From the NCBI RefSeq assembly GCF_000718005.1, contig NZ_JODV01000004.1: a stretch of 64,000 bases of DNA; one strand, written 5' to 3'. Positions 42,010 to 50,617 of this stretch are shown piece by piece; the stretch's first letter is position 1; the number at the start of each line of letters is the position of its first letter. The notes under the pieces were generated by a model, which made no database searches, was not told where the DNA came from, and saw nothing but the letters and a program-made list of their open reading frames with translations. The position numbers and the translations under genes were made by a program. This DNA comes from Actinoalloteichus_B caeruleus (GTDB taxonomy: Bacteria > Actinomycetota > Actinomycetes > Mycobacteriales > Pseudonocardiaceae).

Positions 42010-43143
42010 TCAACGTCCTCCGAACAGGTAGCCGCGGCGCCGCATCAGGGTGAGCAGCACCGGGACGCCGACCAGGGCGGTGATGACGCCCAACGGCAGC
42101 TCGCGGGGGGCCACCAGGGTCCTGGCGAGCAGGTCCGCCCACACCATGAGGACGGCGCCGACGAGGGGGGCGATGACGAGGACCCTGCCGTGGCTGGCGC
42201 CGACGACGATCCGCGTCAGGTGGGGGATCACCAGTCCGACGAAGCCGATGGCCCCGCTGACGGCGACCATCGCGCCGGTGACCACCGAGGTGAGGACGAA
42301 CAGGCCGACGCGGAGCCGGTGGGTGTCGATGCCGAGGCTCACGGCGGTCTCGTCCCCGAGCGAGAGCACGTCGAGGCGTCGGGCGTTCCTGACGAGGACG
42401 ACGACCGCGACCAGGACGGCGACCGCGACCAGGGGGAGGGTGCTCCAGGTCGCGGCCCCGAAGCTGCCCATCGTCCAGTAGAGCACCATGCTGGTCGCCT
42501 CCCCGCTGGGCGCGAGGTAGATGAGCAGGCTCATCACGGCCTGGAACCCGAAGGACAGGGCCACCCCGGTCAGCACCAGGCGCAGCGGGGTCACCCCGGC
42601 GCGCGAGCGGGCGGCCAGGTAGACGAGGGCGGAGGCGCCGAGGGCGCCGAGGAACGCGCCGGCGGAGACCGCGTGGACGCCGAGCACGGCCAGGCCGCCG
42701 AACACCGAGACGCTGACGGCGCCGACGGAGGCCCCGGAGGAGACGCCGAGGATGAAGGGGTCGGCGAGGGCGTTGCGGACCATCGCCTGGATGGCGACGC
42801 CGACGAGGCTCAGGCCGGCTCCGACGACCACGGCGAGCAGCACCCGGGGGGTGCGGACCTGCCAGACGATCTGCTGGACGGTGACCTCGCTGGCGGGGAT
42901 GGTGCCGCCGGTGAGGGCTGCCCAGAGGTGCCGGGCGGTGTCAGCGGGCGAGATGACGCTCGGGCCCAGGCCGATGGCCAGCACCACGGAGCCGGCGAGG
43001 AGCACGATGAGTCCGACGGCGCCGACGGCCAGCCCGGTCCAGCTCGGGGCGGGACGTGGTGGCGGGTGCTGGCCCTCCGTCCGCTCCGGGGCGTCGTCGT
43101 GGGCCGGGAGACGGTCCTCCGGCGTGTTGGTCGTGGAGGTCAC
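42010..43143 (-). CDS. FecCD/BtuC-type ABC importer permease
   Basis: This 377-aa permease has ten hydrophobic helices and BtuC-family landmarks: RTPRVLLAVVVGAGLSLVGV near helix 2, NALADPFILGVSSGASVGA, and the coupling-helix region GLVIPHLTRIVVGASHGRV. Family members import cobalamin, siderophores, heme or related cofactors. GTG 43143 was chosen with GGAG about 6 bases upstream; a longer ATG 43176 would place coding sequence within the predicted Zur box. The first ~30 residues before TM1 are polar. Confidence 0.92.
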   Translation of the reverse strand: MTSTTNTPEDRLPAHDDAPERTEGQHPPPRPAPSWTGLAVGAVGLIVLLAGSVVLAIGLGPSVISPADTARHLWAALTGGTIPASEVTVQQIVWQVRTPRVLLAVVVGAGLSLVGVAIQAMVRNALADPFILGVSSGASVGAVSVSVFGGLAVLGVHAVSAGAFLGALGASALVYLAARSRAGVTPLRLVLTGVALSFGFQAVMSLLIYLAPSGEATSMVLYWTMGSFGAATWSTLPLVAVAVLVAVVVLVRNARRLDVLSLGDETAVSLGIDTHRLRVGLFVLTSVVTGAMVAVSGAIGFVGLVIPHLTRIVVGASHGRVLVIAPLVGAVLMVWADLLARTLVAPRELPLGVITALVGVPVLLTLMRRRGYLFGGR

Positions 43144-43160
43144 CCGCGCTCCAATAGATT

Positions 43161-43175
43161 TGATTTCCGTTTTCA
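43161..43175 (-). promoter_or_regulatory. Predicted Zur box of the FecCD importer operon
   Basis: On the minus strand the site reads TGAAAACGGAAATCA, matching the Zur pattern TGAAAA-N-GATTTTCA approximately. It lies 2 bases downstream of a TAGCTT -10 hexamer (43183-43178), the same layout as the box at 6797-6811. Confidence 0.55.
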
Positions 43176-43176
43176 T

Positions 43177-43640
43177 TAAGCTAGCACGGGTGATCCCGGC
43201 TCCACAGTGACCAGCGCCACTCCGCTGCCTCGACCTCGGGATCGTCGTCGGGCTGGAGCGGCGGTCGCGTCGTTGGGGATGCGCCGTCGTCACGCCGGAC
43301 CTCGCCCCGGTCCGCACTCGACGCCCAGGGCCCGAGCCCCACGGCGGGCCGTCCGGCCGTTGCACCGCGAACGACGTGGGGGACCGGCGTTCCCGCTGGC
43401 ATCACCGCGCACCCCATCCCCCGCGCCGGCGACCGACCGGGCGATGGCGCGGATCGTCCTCGATGGACGGGGGGCCGAGCGAGGAGAACGCGGGCCGGCC
43501 CCGCCGGGAGGAGCGGCCGCCGACCCGACGGGCGGAACACGGGAGCCCGTCCGGGTCCGCGTGGGATCCGCCGGAGTCGAACGACACACCCTTCCCCCGC
43601 CGGGGGCCACCACCCCAGTCGGCGGGCTCAGCGGTCGGAC
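43177..43640. other. Intergenic gap with no supported gene
   Basis: 464 bases between two minus-strand transcription units. A short tandem CTCAGCGGTCG-GACTCAGCGGTCG repeat lies near 43627-43652. No supported gene. Confidence 0.5.
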
Positions 43641-44894
43641 TCAGCGGTCGACGGAACGGCGCGAGTAGCCGCGCGCTCCCGGAGCGCAGGCCGCCAGGGC
43701 CGGCGCGAGGAAGCACACCACCGCGCACACCGCCAGGGTCGTCGACACCCCGCCCGCCGCCACGGCCGGGGTGATCAGCGCCAGGCCGACCGGGGCCAGA
43801 CCGTAGGAGAACAGGAAGTCCACGGAGGAGACCCGGGCCAGCAGTCGGGGTTCGACCTCGCGCTGGATGGCGGTGAACCACAGGACGTTGAACAGCTCGA
43901 TGCCCACCCCCGCGAGGACGTAGGCGAGGACCACCGCCGCCGGCGGCGCCTCCAGCATCATCGCCAGCGGCGCGAAGCCGTAGAGACCCAGCCCGAACAG
44001 GGAGGCCCACCCCGGCGACCGGGGCCGCCACCTGGCGACGACGACCGCGAATCCCAGGGCTCCCAGCGTGTAGCCGGTGGTGGCGGCGACCAGCACGAAC
44101 TCGCCGTCGTAGTGGTCGCGGCTGACCAGGGGCAGGATCACGCCGGTCGCGGAGTAACCCGTGGCGATCACCGCCGAGAGCGCGGCGAGCCCGGCCAGGA
44201 ACCACGGGTGCCGCCGCGCCTCCCGCAGGCCGTCGAGGAACTCACCCACGACGGAGGCGGACCTCCCCGCCTCCGCTCGGGCCGGGGGCGCGGAGGCGCC
44301 GGCGGGCGGCAGCAGCGCGGCCCCCAACCACATCAGCGCGGTGCCCAGGATGAGGGCCGACGTGTCCAGGAGGACCGCCAGCATCGCGGTCAGCCCCGGG
44401 GCGGCGAGGGTGGTGCCGCGCACAGCCAGGCTCATCGCCGCGTTCGCCCGCTGCCGGCGTTCCTCGACGACGACCTCGGCCGTCAGCGCCTGGTAGGCGG
44501 GCCGGCAGGCGCCCTGGCCGCAACCGACGACGGCGGCCGCGATCGCGGTGACCGTGGTCGACCACCCGAGGCCCACCACGACCAGGGGCGTGGCGGCGGT
44601 CGCGGCCAACCCGGACCAGAGCACGGTGGCGCGACGGGAATGCCGGTCGGCGAGCACACCGCCCACGGGGACGGCGGCGAGGAATCCGACCGTTCGGGCG
44701 GCCAGGACCACGCCAAGCTGCCCGACGCCGAGCGTGCCGTCCACGACGGCGAACCCCAGGAGGAACGGCAGGGCCCAGGTGGCAAGGCCGGACAGTGTCG
44801 CGCCACACCAGAGCCGGAGGAAGGCGGGGTCCCGGCGGAGCGGGCGGCCCTGGTCGGGCGGCGGCGTGGGGTGTTCGGCCACGGGGGCGACCAT
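43641..44894 (-). CDS. MFS transporter, predicted Zur-regulated
   Basis: This 417-aa major facilitator has twelve helices and an enterobactin-exporter (EntS)-like layout, including the loop GGVLADRHSRRATVLWSG after the second helix. It resembles MFS exporters of siderophores and drugs. ATG 44894 has GAGGAG upstream. A predicted Zur box lies about 120 bases upstream (45013-45027) at the probable promoter, so expression should rise in zinc limitation. Together with the nearby FecCD importer under a similar box, it may export a metallophore that the importer brings back; this is an inference from shared sites. Confidence 0.88.
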   Translation of the reverse strand: MVAPVAEHPTPPPDQGRPLRRDPAFLRLWCGATLSGLATWALPFLLGFAVVDGTLGVGQLGVVLAARTVGFLAAVPVGGVLADRHSRRATVLWSGLAATAATPLVVVGLGWSTTVTAIAAAVVGCGQGACRPAYQALTAEVVVEERRQRANAAMSLAVRGTTLAAPGLTAMLAVLLDTSALILGTALMWLGAALLPPAGASAPPARAEAGRSASVVGEFLDGLREARRHPWFLAGLAALSAVIATGYSATGVILPLVSRDHYDGEFVLVAATTGYTLGALGFAVVVARWRPRSPGWASLFGLGLYGFAPLAMMLEAPPAAVVLAYVLAGVGIELFNVLWFTAIQREVEPRLLARVSSVDFLFSYGLAPVGLALITPAVAAGGVSTTLAVCAVVCFLAPALAACAPGARGYSRRSVDR

Positions 44895-45318
44895 CGGTCT
44901 GCTCCTCGACTGTTGCGCGGTCGACGTGCGGCGCGGTCGGACCGAGGGCCCTGGACTCGTACCGGGTCGCCTCCCGGCGACGTTCCGGCGCTCGCGGGGA
45001 CCACCAGCATACTGAAAACGATTATCGCTATCTGGGGCGGGCTTCCGCCCCGCGCCAACACCACCGATGACGTCACCCGACGGGGGACCCCGGAGCGGCA
45101 CCCGGGGCAGGGCCTCACCCTCCCTCCGCGGTGGCCACCGGCCGGCAACCAACCGGCGCACCGACGGTGGCGAGCGGTCAGGACGAGGAGGAGAGCGCCG
45201 AGATTCGGAAAACGGGGTGCGCGCCCCTCGAACGGGAGCGAGGATCCCGGGGTGGATCCTCCTCGCGGCCCACCGGCCGGGCACTCCGGATGGACGAACG
45301 CCGCACCGCTCCCCCAGC
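44895..45318. other. Upstream region of the MFS gene
   Basis: 424 bases, including a 5' leader of roughly 110 bases and a Zur box. No supported gene. Confidence 0.45.
45013..45027 (-). promoter_or_regulatory. Predicted Zur box of the MFS transporter
   Basis: The plus strand reads TGAAAACGATTATCG, close to the Zur pattern TGAAAACGATTATCA. Its complement includes GATAAT, a good -10 hexamer for the minus-strand MFS gene, so the repressor would cover the promoter. Confidence 0.65.
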
Positions 45319-45744
45319 TCAGGAACGGACGCACAACCGCCGCGCGAGCCCGTCCAACATCGCCAGCACCTCGGCCCGCGCCTCCACGTCGTCACCGCCG
45401 AGAGCGCGGTCGATGACGTGGTCGATCGGTGCCACCGGACGGCTCCGGCCCCACTCGCGGATGTTGGCCGAGGGCGCGACGAGCGTTCGCCTCCGGTCGG
45501 CCGGGTCCACGGTGGTCTCCAGCACCCCTTCGGCCCGGAACCGCGCCACCGCGCCCGAGACCTGGCTCTGGAGGAACCCGGTGCGCTCGGTGATGTCACC
45601 GATGGAACTGCCCGGGTGCTCGATCACGTCGAGAAGGATGGTGCGGGCACTGGCCGGCAGTCCGTGGAAGCCGCCCTCGGGAATGGCGTCCTCACCCAGT
45701 TTCATCAGCCTGCGCCCGAGTAGGTAGAGCACGAACCCGTCCAC
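45319..45744 (-). CDS. MarR-family repressor
   Basis: This 141-aa winged-helix regulator has the MarR recognition core (GSSIGDITERTGFLQSQVSG, then VDPADRRRTLV, the wing). It is divergent from two coupled ABC exporter genes and almost certainly represses them and itself; paired palindromes occupy the 125-base gap. The start GTG 45744 directly precedes the first helix. The MarR-ABC-ABC arrangement is widespread in actinomycetes and typically responds to the exported toxic compound. Confidence 0.9.
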   Translation of the reverse strand: MDGFVLYLLGRRLMKLGEDAIPEGGFHGLPASARTILLDVIEHPGSSIGDITERTGFLQSQVSGAVARFRAEGVLETTVDPADRRRTLVAPSANIREWGRSRPVAPIDHVIDRALGGDDVEARAEVLAMLDGLARRLCVRS

Positions 45745-45770
45745 GCGCTCACGCTACAACAGCCGACACT

Positions 45771-45798
45771 CATCACCGATGATGCATCACTTGTGATG
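45771..45798. promoter_or_regulatory. Tandem MarR operator palindromes
   Basis: CATCACCGATGATG (45771-45784) and CATCACTTGTGATG (45785-45798) are adjacent 14-base palindromic sites (the second perfect, with arms CATCAC and GTGATG), lying between the divergent MarR gene and the ABC exporter. Tandem arrangement suggests two repressor dimers. Confidence 0.65.
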
Positions 45799-45869
45799 TA
45801 ACCTGTGCTGACCTTCCGACCGCCACCCACCACACGCGCGACCCGTCGCGCCCGACACGTGGAGACCGC

Positions 45870-47603
45870 GTGCTCATCGCGCTGCTCAGAGTCCACTTAC
45901 GGCCCTACACCGGCCGACTCGGTCTACTCGTGCTGCTCCAGCTCGTCCAGACCGTCGCCACCCTCTACCTGCCCACGCTGAACGCCGACATCATCGACAA
46001 CGGCGTCATCCCCGGTGACCAGGGCCGCATCCTCACCGTCGGCGCCGTCATGATCGGCGCCACCATGCTCCAGGTCGCCTGCGCGGCCGGAGCCGTCTAC
46101 CTCGGCGCCCACACCGCGATGTCCGTGGGCCGCGACATCCGCGCCGCCGTGTTCCACCGGACGCAGTCCTTCTCCAACCGCGAACTCGGCGAGTTCGGCG
46201 CCCCCTCGTTGATCACCCGCACCACCAACGACGTCCAACAGGTCCAGATGCTGGTCCTGATGACCTGCACGCTGATGGTCACCGCCCCCATCATGTGCGT
46301 CGGCGGCATCGTGCTGGCCCTCAACCAGGACGTCCCGCTCTCCGGCCTGCTGGTGGCACTCGTACCGGCGCTCGGCCTGGTCGTCGTCGCCCTGGCCTCC
46401 CGGCTGCGCCCCCTCTTCCGCACGATGCAGGAGCGGATCGACGGCGTGAACCGGGTCCTGCGGGAACAGATCAACGGCCTCCAGGTCATCCGCGCCTTCG
46501 GCCGCGACGACCACGAACGGGACCGCTTCCGGACCGCCAACACCGCGCTCACCGACACCGCGCTGCGCATCGGCCGGCTGATCGCCGTGATGTTCCCGCT
46601 GGTGATGCTCGTCGTCAACCTCGCCACCGTCGCCGTGACCTGGTTCGGCGCCGGCCGGATCGACAGCGGCGCCATGCAGGTCGGCGCGCTGGTGGCGTTC
46701 CTCAGCTACCTCATGCAGATCCTGATGGCGGTCATGATGGCGACCTTCATGTTCATGATGGTGCCGCGCGCCGAGGTCTGCGCCGACCGCATCCAGGAGG
46801 TGCTGACCACCGAGGGCACCGTACGACCGCCCGAGGACCCGGTGCGGGAGCTCCCGGGAACCGGCGGCCTGGAACTGCGAGACGTCGAGTTCCGCTATCC
46901 CGGGGCCGAGGACCCGGTGCTCCGCGAGGTCAGCTTCCTCGCCAGCCCCGGGCAGACGACGGCCGTGATCGGCAGCACCGGGAGCGGCAAGAGCACCCTG
47001 CTGAGCCTCGTCCCACGCCTGGCCGACGTCAGCGGCGGCGCGGTGCTCGTCGACGACACCGACGTCCGCGACCTGGACCCGGCGCTGCTGGCCCGCACCG
47101 TCTCCGTGGTCCCCCAACGCCCCTACCTGTTCTCCGGGACCATCGCCAGCAACCTCCGGTACGGCAACCCGGACGCCACCGACGAGGAACTGTGGCGGGC
47201 GCTGGAGATCGCGCAGGCCGCCGACTTCGTGCGCTCCCGGCCCGAAGGGCTGGAGGCCCCGGTCTCCCAGGGCGGGACGAACGTCTCCGGAGGACAACGA
47301 CAACGCCTGGCCATCGCCAGGGCCGTGGTCCAACGCCCCGCCGTGTACCTGTTCGACGACTCCTTCTCCGCCCTCGACTACGCCACCGACGCCAGGGTCC
47401 GGGCCGCGCTCGCCCAGGAGACCAGCGACCGGACCGTCGTCATCGTCGCCCAGCGGGTCAGCACCATCCGCGACGCCGACAAGATCCTCGTGCTGGAGGC
47501 CGGCCGCGTCGTCGGCTCGGGAACGCACACGGAACTCATGGCGGACAACGACGTCTACCGGGAGATCGTCCTCTCCCAGCTGACCGAGGAGGAGGCCGCG
47601 TGA
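45870..47603 (+). CDS. ABC exporter half-transporter with degenerate Walker B
   Basis: This 577-aa half-transporter has six membrane helices (about residues 15-320) followed by a nucleotide-binding domain: Walker A GSTGSGKSTL near residue 366, signature VSGGQRQR and Walker B YLFDDSFSALD near residue 494. The residue after the Walker B Asp is Asp instead of the catalytic Glu, typical of the inactive half of heterodimeric exporters such as TM287/288. It therefore pairs with the following gene product. GTG 45870 has GGAG upstream; the stop overlaps the next GTG (GTGA). Confidence 0.92.
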   Translation: MLIALLRVHLRPYTGRLGLLVLLQLVQTVATLYLPTLNADIIDNGVIPGDQGRILTVGAVMIGATMLQVACAAGAVYLGAHTAMSVGRDIRAAVFHRTQSFSNRELGEFGAPSLITRTTNDVQQVQMLVLMTCTLMVTAPIMCVGGIVLALNQDVPLSGLLVALVPALGLVVVALASRLRPLFRTMQERIDGVNRVLREQINGLQVIRAFGRDDHERDRFRTANTALTDTALRIGRLIAVMFPLVMLVVNLATVAVTWFGAGRIDSGAMQVGALVAFLSYLMQILMAVMMATFMFMMVPRAEVCADRIQEVLTTEGTVRPPEDPVRELPGTGGLELRDVEFRYPGAEDPVLREVSFLASPGQTTAVIGSTGSGKSTLLSLVPRLADVSGGAVLVDDTDVRDLDPALLARTVSVVPQRPYLFSGTIASNLRYGNPDATDEELWRALEIAQAADFVRSRPEGLEAPVSQGGTNVSGGQRQRLAIARAVVQRPAVYLFDDSFSALDYATDARVRAALAQETSDRTVVIVAQRVSTIRDADKILVLEAGRVVGSGTHTELMADNDVYREIVLSQLTEEEAA

Positions 47604-49444
47604 GCGCCCGAACCACCAGCGAGGACCGGCCCGCACCCCAGAGCGCCGGCCGGCCCCCCAACGAGAAGTCCAGCGACTTCCTCGGCTCCGGGCGGCGGGT
47701 GCTCGGACTGCTGACCCGTGAGCGCACCGCGATGGTCGTGGTCCTCGTGCTGGCCCTGGCCAGCGTGGCGCTCAGCGTCGCGGGACCCCGCATCCTCGGC
47801 TACGCCACCGACCTCGTGGTCGACGGCGCCTTCGGACCCGACGCCACCGGAATCGACTTCGGCGCCCTCGGCACCGTCCTGCTGTGGGTGCTGGCCGTGT
47901 ACGTGGCGTCGGCGGGCTTCGGGATCGTCCAGGGCCGGCTCACCAACGGCGCCGTCCAGCGCACCGCCGGCCGGCTGCGCCGCGACGCCCAGGCCAAACT
48001 CGCGCGACTGCCGCTGCGGCACTTCAACGGCCAGTCCCGGGGCGAGGTCCTCAGCCGGGTCACCAACGACATCGACAACGTCGCCCAGTCCCTCCAGCAG
48101 GTGCTCTCCCAGGTCATCGTCTCCCTGCTGACCCTGGTGGCGGTGCTGGCGATGATGTTCTCCATCTCCTGGCTGCTCGCGCTGATCGCCCTCCTCAGCA
48201 TCCCGGCGGCGGTGCTGGTGACCGCCCTCATCGGCAAGCGGGCCCAGCCCGAGTTCGCCGAACAGTGGAAGAGCACCGGTGACCTCAACGGCCACGTCGA
48301 GGAGATGTACACCGGGCACGCGCTGGTGCGGGCCTTCGGCCGCCAGCGGGAGGCCGCCGAGGTCTTCGGCGAGCGCAACGAACGACTCTTCCGGTCGAGC
48401 TTCCGCGCCCAGTTCATCTCCGGCCTCATCCAGCCGAGCATGATGTTCGTGTCGAACCTGAACTACGTGCTGGTGGCGGTCGTCGGCGGCCTGCGGGTCA
48501 CCTCAGGCCAGCTCACCATCGGCGACGTGCAGGCCTTCGTGCAGTACTCCCGCCAGTTCACCCAGCCGCTCACCCAGGTCGCGAGCATGGCCAACCTGGT
48601 GCAGTCCGGGGTGGCCTCCGCGGAACGGGTCTTCGACTTCCTCGACGCCGAGGAGGAGGAACCGGACCCCGCCGAGCCACACCGGCTGCCGACCGTGCGG
48701 GGCCGCGTCGAGTTCGAGCACGTCTCCTTCCGCTACGACCCGGAGAAGCCGCTGATCGAGGACCTGTCGCTCGTCGCCGAACCCGGGCAGACGGTGGCGA
48801 TCGTCGGCCCAACCGGGGCCGGCAAGAGCACCCTGGTGAACCTGCTGATGCGCTTCTACGAGGTCACCGGCGGCCGGATCACCCTCGACGGGGTCGACAC
48901 CGCCACGATGACGCGGGCCGACGTGCGGGCCACCACCGGGATGGTCCTCCAGGACACCTGGCTGTTCGGCGGCACGATCGCCGAGAACATCGCCTACGGC
49001 GCGAAGGACGCCACCCGGGAACAGGTCATCGCGGCGGCGAAGGCCGCCCACGTCGACCACTTCGCCCGCACCCTCCCCGAGGGCTACGACACCGTCATCG
49101 ACGAGGAGGGCGGCGGGGTCAGCGCCGGCGAGAAGCAGCTGATCACCATCGCCAGGGCCTTCCTGGCCAACCCGTCGATCCTCGTCCTCGACGAGGCGAC
49201 CAGCTCGGTGGACACCCGCACCGAGGTGCTCATCCAGCGGGCGATGGCCGAGCTGCGCAGCGGCCGGACCGCCTTCGTCATCGCCCACCGCCTCTCCACC
49301 ATCCGGGACGCCGACCGGATCGTGGTGATGGAGGAGGGCGCCATCGTCGAACAGGGCACCCACGACGAACTCCTCGCGGCGGGCGGCGCCTACGCCCGCC
49401 TCTACGCCGCGCAGTTCGAGCAGCCCGTCGTCGAGACCGGCTGA
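47600..49444 (+). CDS. ABC exporter half-transporter with canonical catalytic site
   Basis: This 614-aa half-transporter has a polar N-terminal tail of about 35 residues, six membrane helices and a nucleotide-binding domain with Walker A GPTGAGKST (near residue 402), Walker B LVLDEATSSVD containing the catalytic Glu (near 529), and a degenerate signature VSAGEKQ in place of LSGGQ. In a heterodimer with the preceding protein, its Walker A/B faces that protein's intact signature, giving one active site, while the other pairing is doubly degenerate. A strong terminator follows 14 bases after the stop. Confidence 0.92.
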   Translation: MSARTTSEDRPAPQSAGRPPNEKSSDFLGSGRRVLGLLTRERTAMVVVLVLALASVALSVAGPRILGYATDLVVDGAFGPDATGIDFGALGTVLLWVLAVYVASAGFGIVQGRLTNGAVQRTAGRLRRDAQAKLARLPLRHFNGQSRGEVLSRVTNDIDNVAQSLQQVLSQVIVSLLTLVAVLAMMFSISWLLALIALLSIPAAVLVTALIGKRAQPEFAEQWKSTGDLNGHVEEMYTGHALVRAFGRQREAAEVFGERNERLFRSSFRAQFISGLIQPSMMFVSNLNYVLVAVVGGLRVTSGQLTIGDVQAFVQYSRQFTQPLTQVASMANLVQSGVASAERVFDFLDAEEEEPDPAEPHRLPTVRGRVEFEHVSFRYDPEKPLIEDLSLVAEPGQTVAIVGPTGAGKSTLVNLLMRFYEVTGGRITLDGVDTATMTRADVRATTGMVLQDTWLFGGTIAENIAYGAKDATREQVIAAAKAAHVDHFARTLPEGYDTVIDEEGGGVSAGEKQLITIARAFLANPSILVLDEATSSVDTRTEVLIQRAMAELRSGRTAFVIAHRLSTIRDADRIVVMEEGAIVEQGTHDELLAAGGAYARLYAAQFEQPVVETG

Positions 49445-49458
49445 ACCGGAGGCCCCGG

Positions 49459-49495
49459 CGTTCCGGGCCTGGTGCGCCGCACCAGGCCCGGAACG
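49459..49495 (+). terminator. Strong terminator after ABC exporter genes
   Basis: A perfect 17-bp stem (CGTTCCGGGCCTGGTGC and its complement) with a 3-base loop starts 14 bases after the stop and is followed by GTTTCC. Confidence 0.85.
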
Positions 49496-49601
49496 GTTTC
49501 CGCCCTCGAAACCGCGTCGACACCTCGGGCGCATCGCTCTTTCCGGCGGCGTTCGCGCCATCTCCTTGACCCCCCACCGCCGGTTTCGGTGGGATCGTCC
49601 G

Positions 49602-49889
49602 GTGCGAACACAGGTCGTGTACAAGATCACCTACCCCAACGGCAAGATCTACGTGGGTTCCGACGTGACCGGCACGGTGACCTACTTCGGAAGCGTCAAC
49701 GACGAACTCGTGGCCGCCGACCACACACCGGAGCAGTTGCGCGATTTCACCGTGCGCAAGCAGGTCCTGTGGGAGTCGCCGACGGCGGAACCTACCGAGG
49801 TCCGGGCGCGGGAACGCCAGTACATCGAAACGCTCCAGTCGAACAACCCCGACATCGGCTACAACCGCACCCCGAAGTTCCGGGGATGA
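49602..49889 (+). CDS. Small GIY-YIG nuclease-like protein
   Basis: This 95-aa protein has a single GIY-YIG-like domain: VYKITYPNGKIYVGSDVTG replaces the usual GIY..YIG strands (KIT and YVG in these positions), a helix carries the conserved Arg (VRARERQYIETL) and the C-terminal Asn occurs in YNRTPK. The general fold cuts or nicks DNA; similar stand-alone actinobacterial proteins have unknown roles. GTG 49602 is preferred over the upstream TTG 49566 because TTGACC (49566-49571) and a GATCGT-like -10 suggest a leaderless start. It lies just left of CRISPR array 1, with a terminator following. Confidence 0.75.
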   Translation: MRTQVVYKITYPNGKIYVGSDVTGTVTYFGSVNDELVAADHTPEQLRDFTVRKQVLWESPTAEPTEVRARERQYIETLQSNNPDIGYNRTPKFRG

Positions 49890-49930
49890 GGGCGGACCAA
49901 AGGCCGCCGGGGCCCGCCCCGAACCGCTGA

Positions 49931-49954
49931 CGACGGGGCGCCGGCGCCCCGTCG
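49931..49954 (+). terminator. Palindromic terminator after GIY-YIG gene
   Basis: A 24-base perfect palindrome (arm CGACGGGGCGCC) lies 41 bases after the stop. As a hairpin it needs an unpaired loop, and no T-run follows. Confidence 0.5.
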
Positions 49955-50148
49955 ACCCGCTCCCGACCGGCACCGCACCGGGAAACCCGGGCTTCCCGGT
50001 GCCCGCCACACCAGGAACGAACGGGGATGTCGGAGTCGCCCCGCGATTCCGGCGGAACGCCGGCCTCCGACCCCGCACGGCTGGGTCGGCAGGGCCGGCA
50101 AGGTGGTGCCGTCACCACCACCAACCCGGTGGAAAGCGATCAGGACGT

Positions 50149-50433
50149 CTACTCCCGCACGCAGACCTGCGGGCCGAGCGATCGGAACCCCTCGTCACAG
50201 GGCGAGGAGTCGCCCCACACCGCCACGGTCAGCGGGATGATGAGCACCAGCAGGACGAGCGCCGGAACGCACCACAGCCACGTCCAACGGCGGAGGCAGG
50301 ACCGCCGCTGGCAGTTGGGCGGCTCGAACAGGGTCATGCTGCCGCACGGGCAGATGACCCTCCTGCTCAACACCGGCACGAGGTGGGGGGAGCCTGGTCG
50401 GGAGAAATGCGGAGAGTTGCCACACCCGGACAT
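50149..50433 (-). CDS. Small Cys-rich single-pass membrane protein
   Basis: This protein of about 94 aa has a cysteine-rich N-terminal part (CPCGS, then EPPNCQRRSCLRR), one strong membrane helix (WCVPALVLLVLIIPLTVAVW) and a short C-terminal tail with two further cysteines. The paired cysteines could bind zinc, or form disulfides on the far side. ATG 50433 or ATG 50448 are possible starts; neither has a clear ribosome site. It faces away from, and ends before, the CRISPR array 1 trailer. Family not recognised. Confidence 0.5.
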   Translation of the reverse strand: MSGCGNSPHFSRPGSPHLVPVLSRRVICPCGSMTLFEPPNCQRRSCLRRWTWLWCVPALVLLVLIIPLTVAVWGDSSPCDEGFRSLGPQVCVRE

Positions 50434-50617
50434 GGGGGCTGGTGCCATGCGGCCATGCCAGGACTGTAGGAGTGCCAGCTCGAATCACGCTCACGCAGCA
50501 CAGAGTTCACCCTTTGGGGCTAGCAGCAGTCGGTGAACGTGCCCACCCGAACGGCGGCTGGTCGACGACGGGGCCCGATGCGTGAACTCGGCAGCCCCCC
50601 GGAAGCAGCCAACATCA

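Noticed and set aside
43207..43668. 153-codon open frame before the MFS transporter
   Set aside because: Arg/Gly/Pro/Ala-rich with no ribosome site or motif, and overlapping the end of the MFS gene on the other strand.
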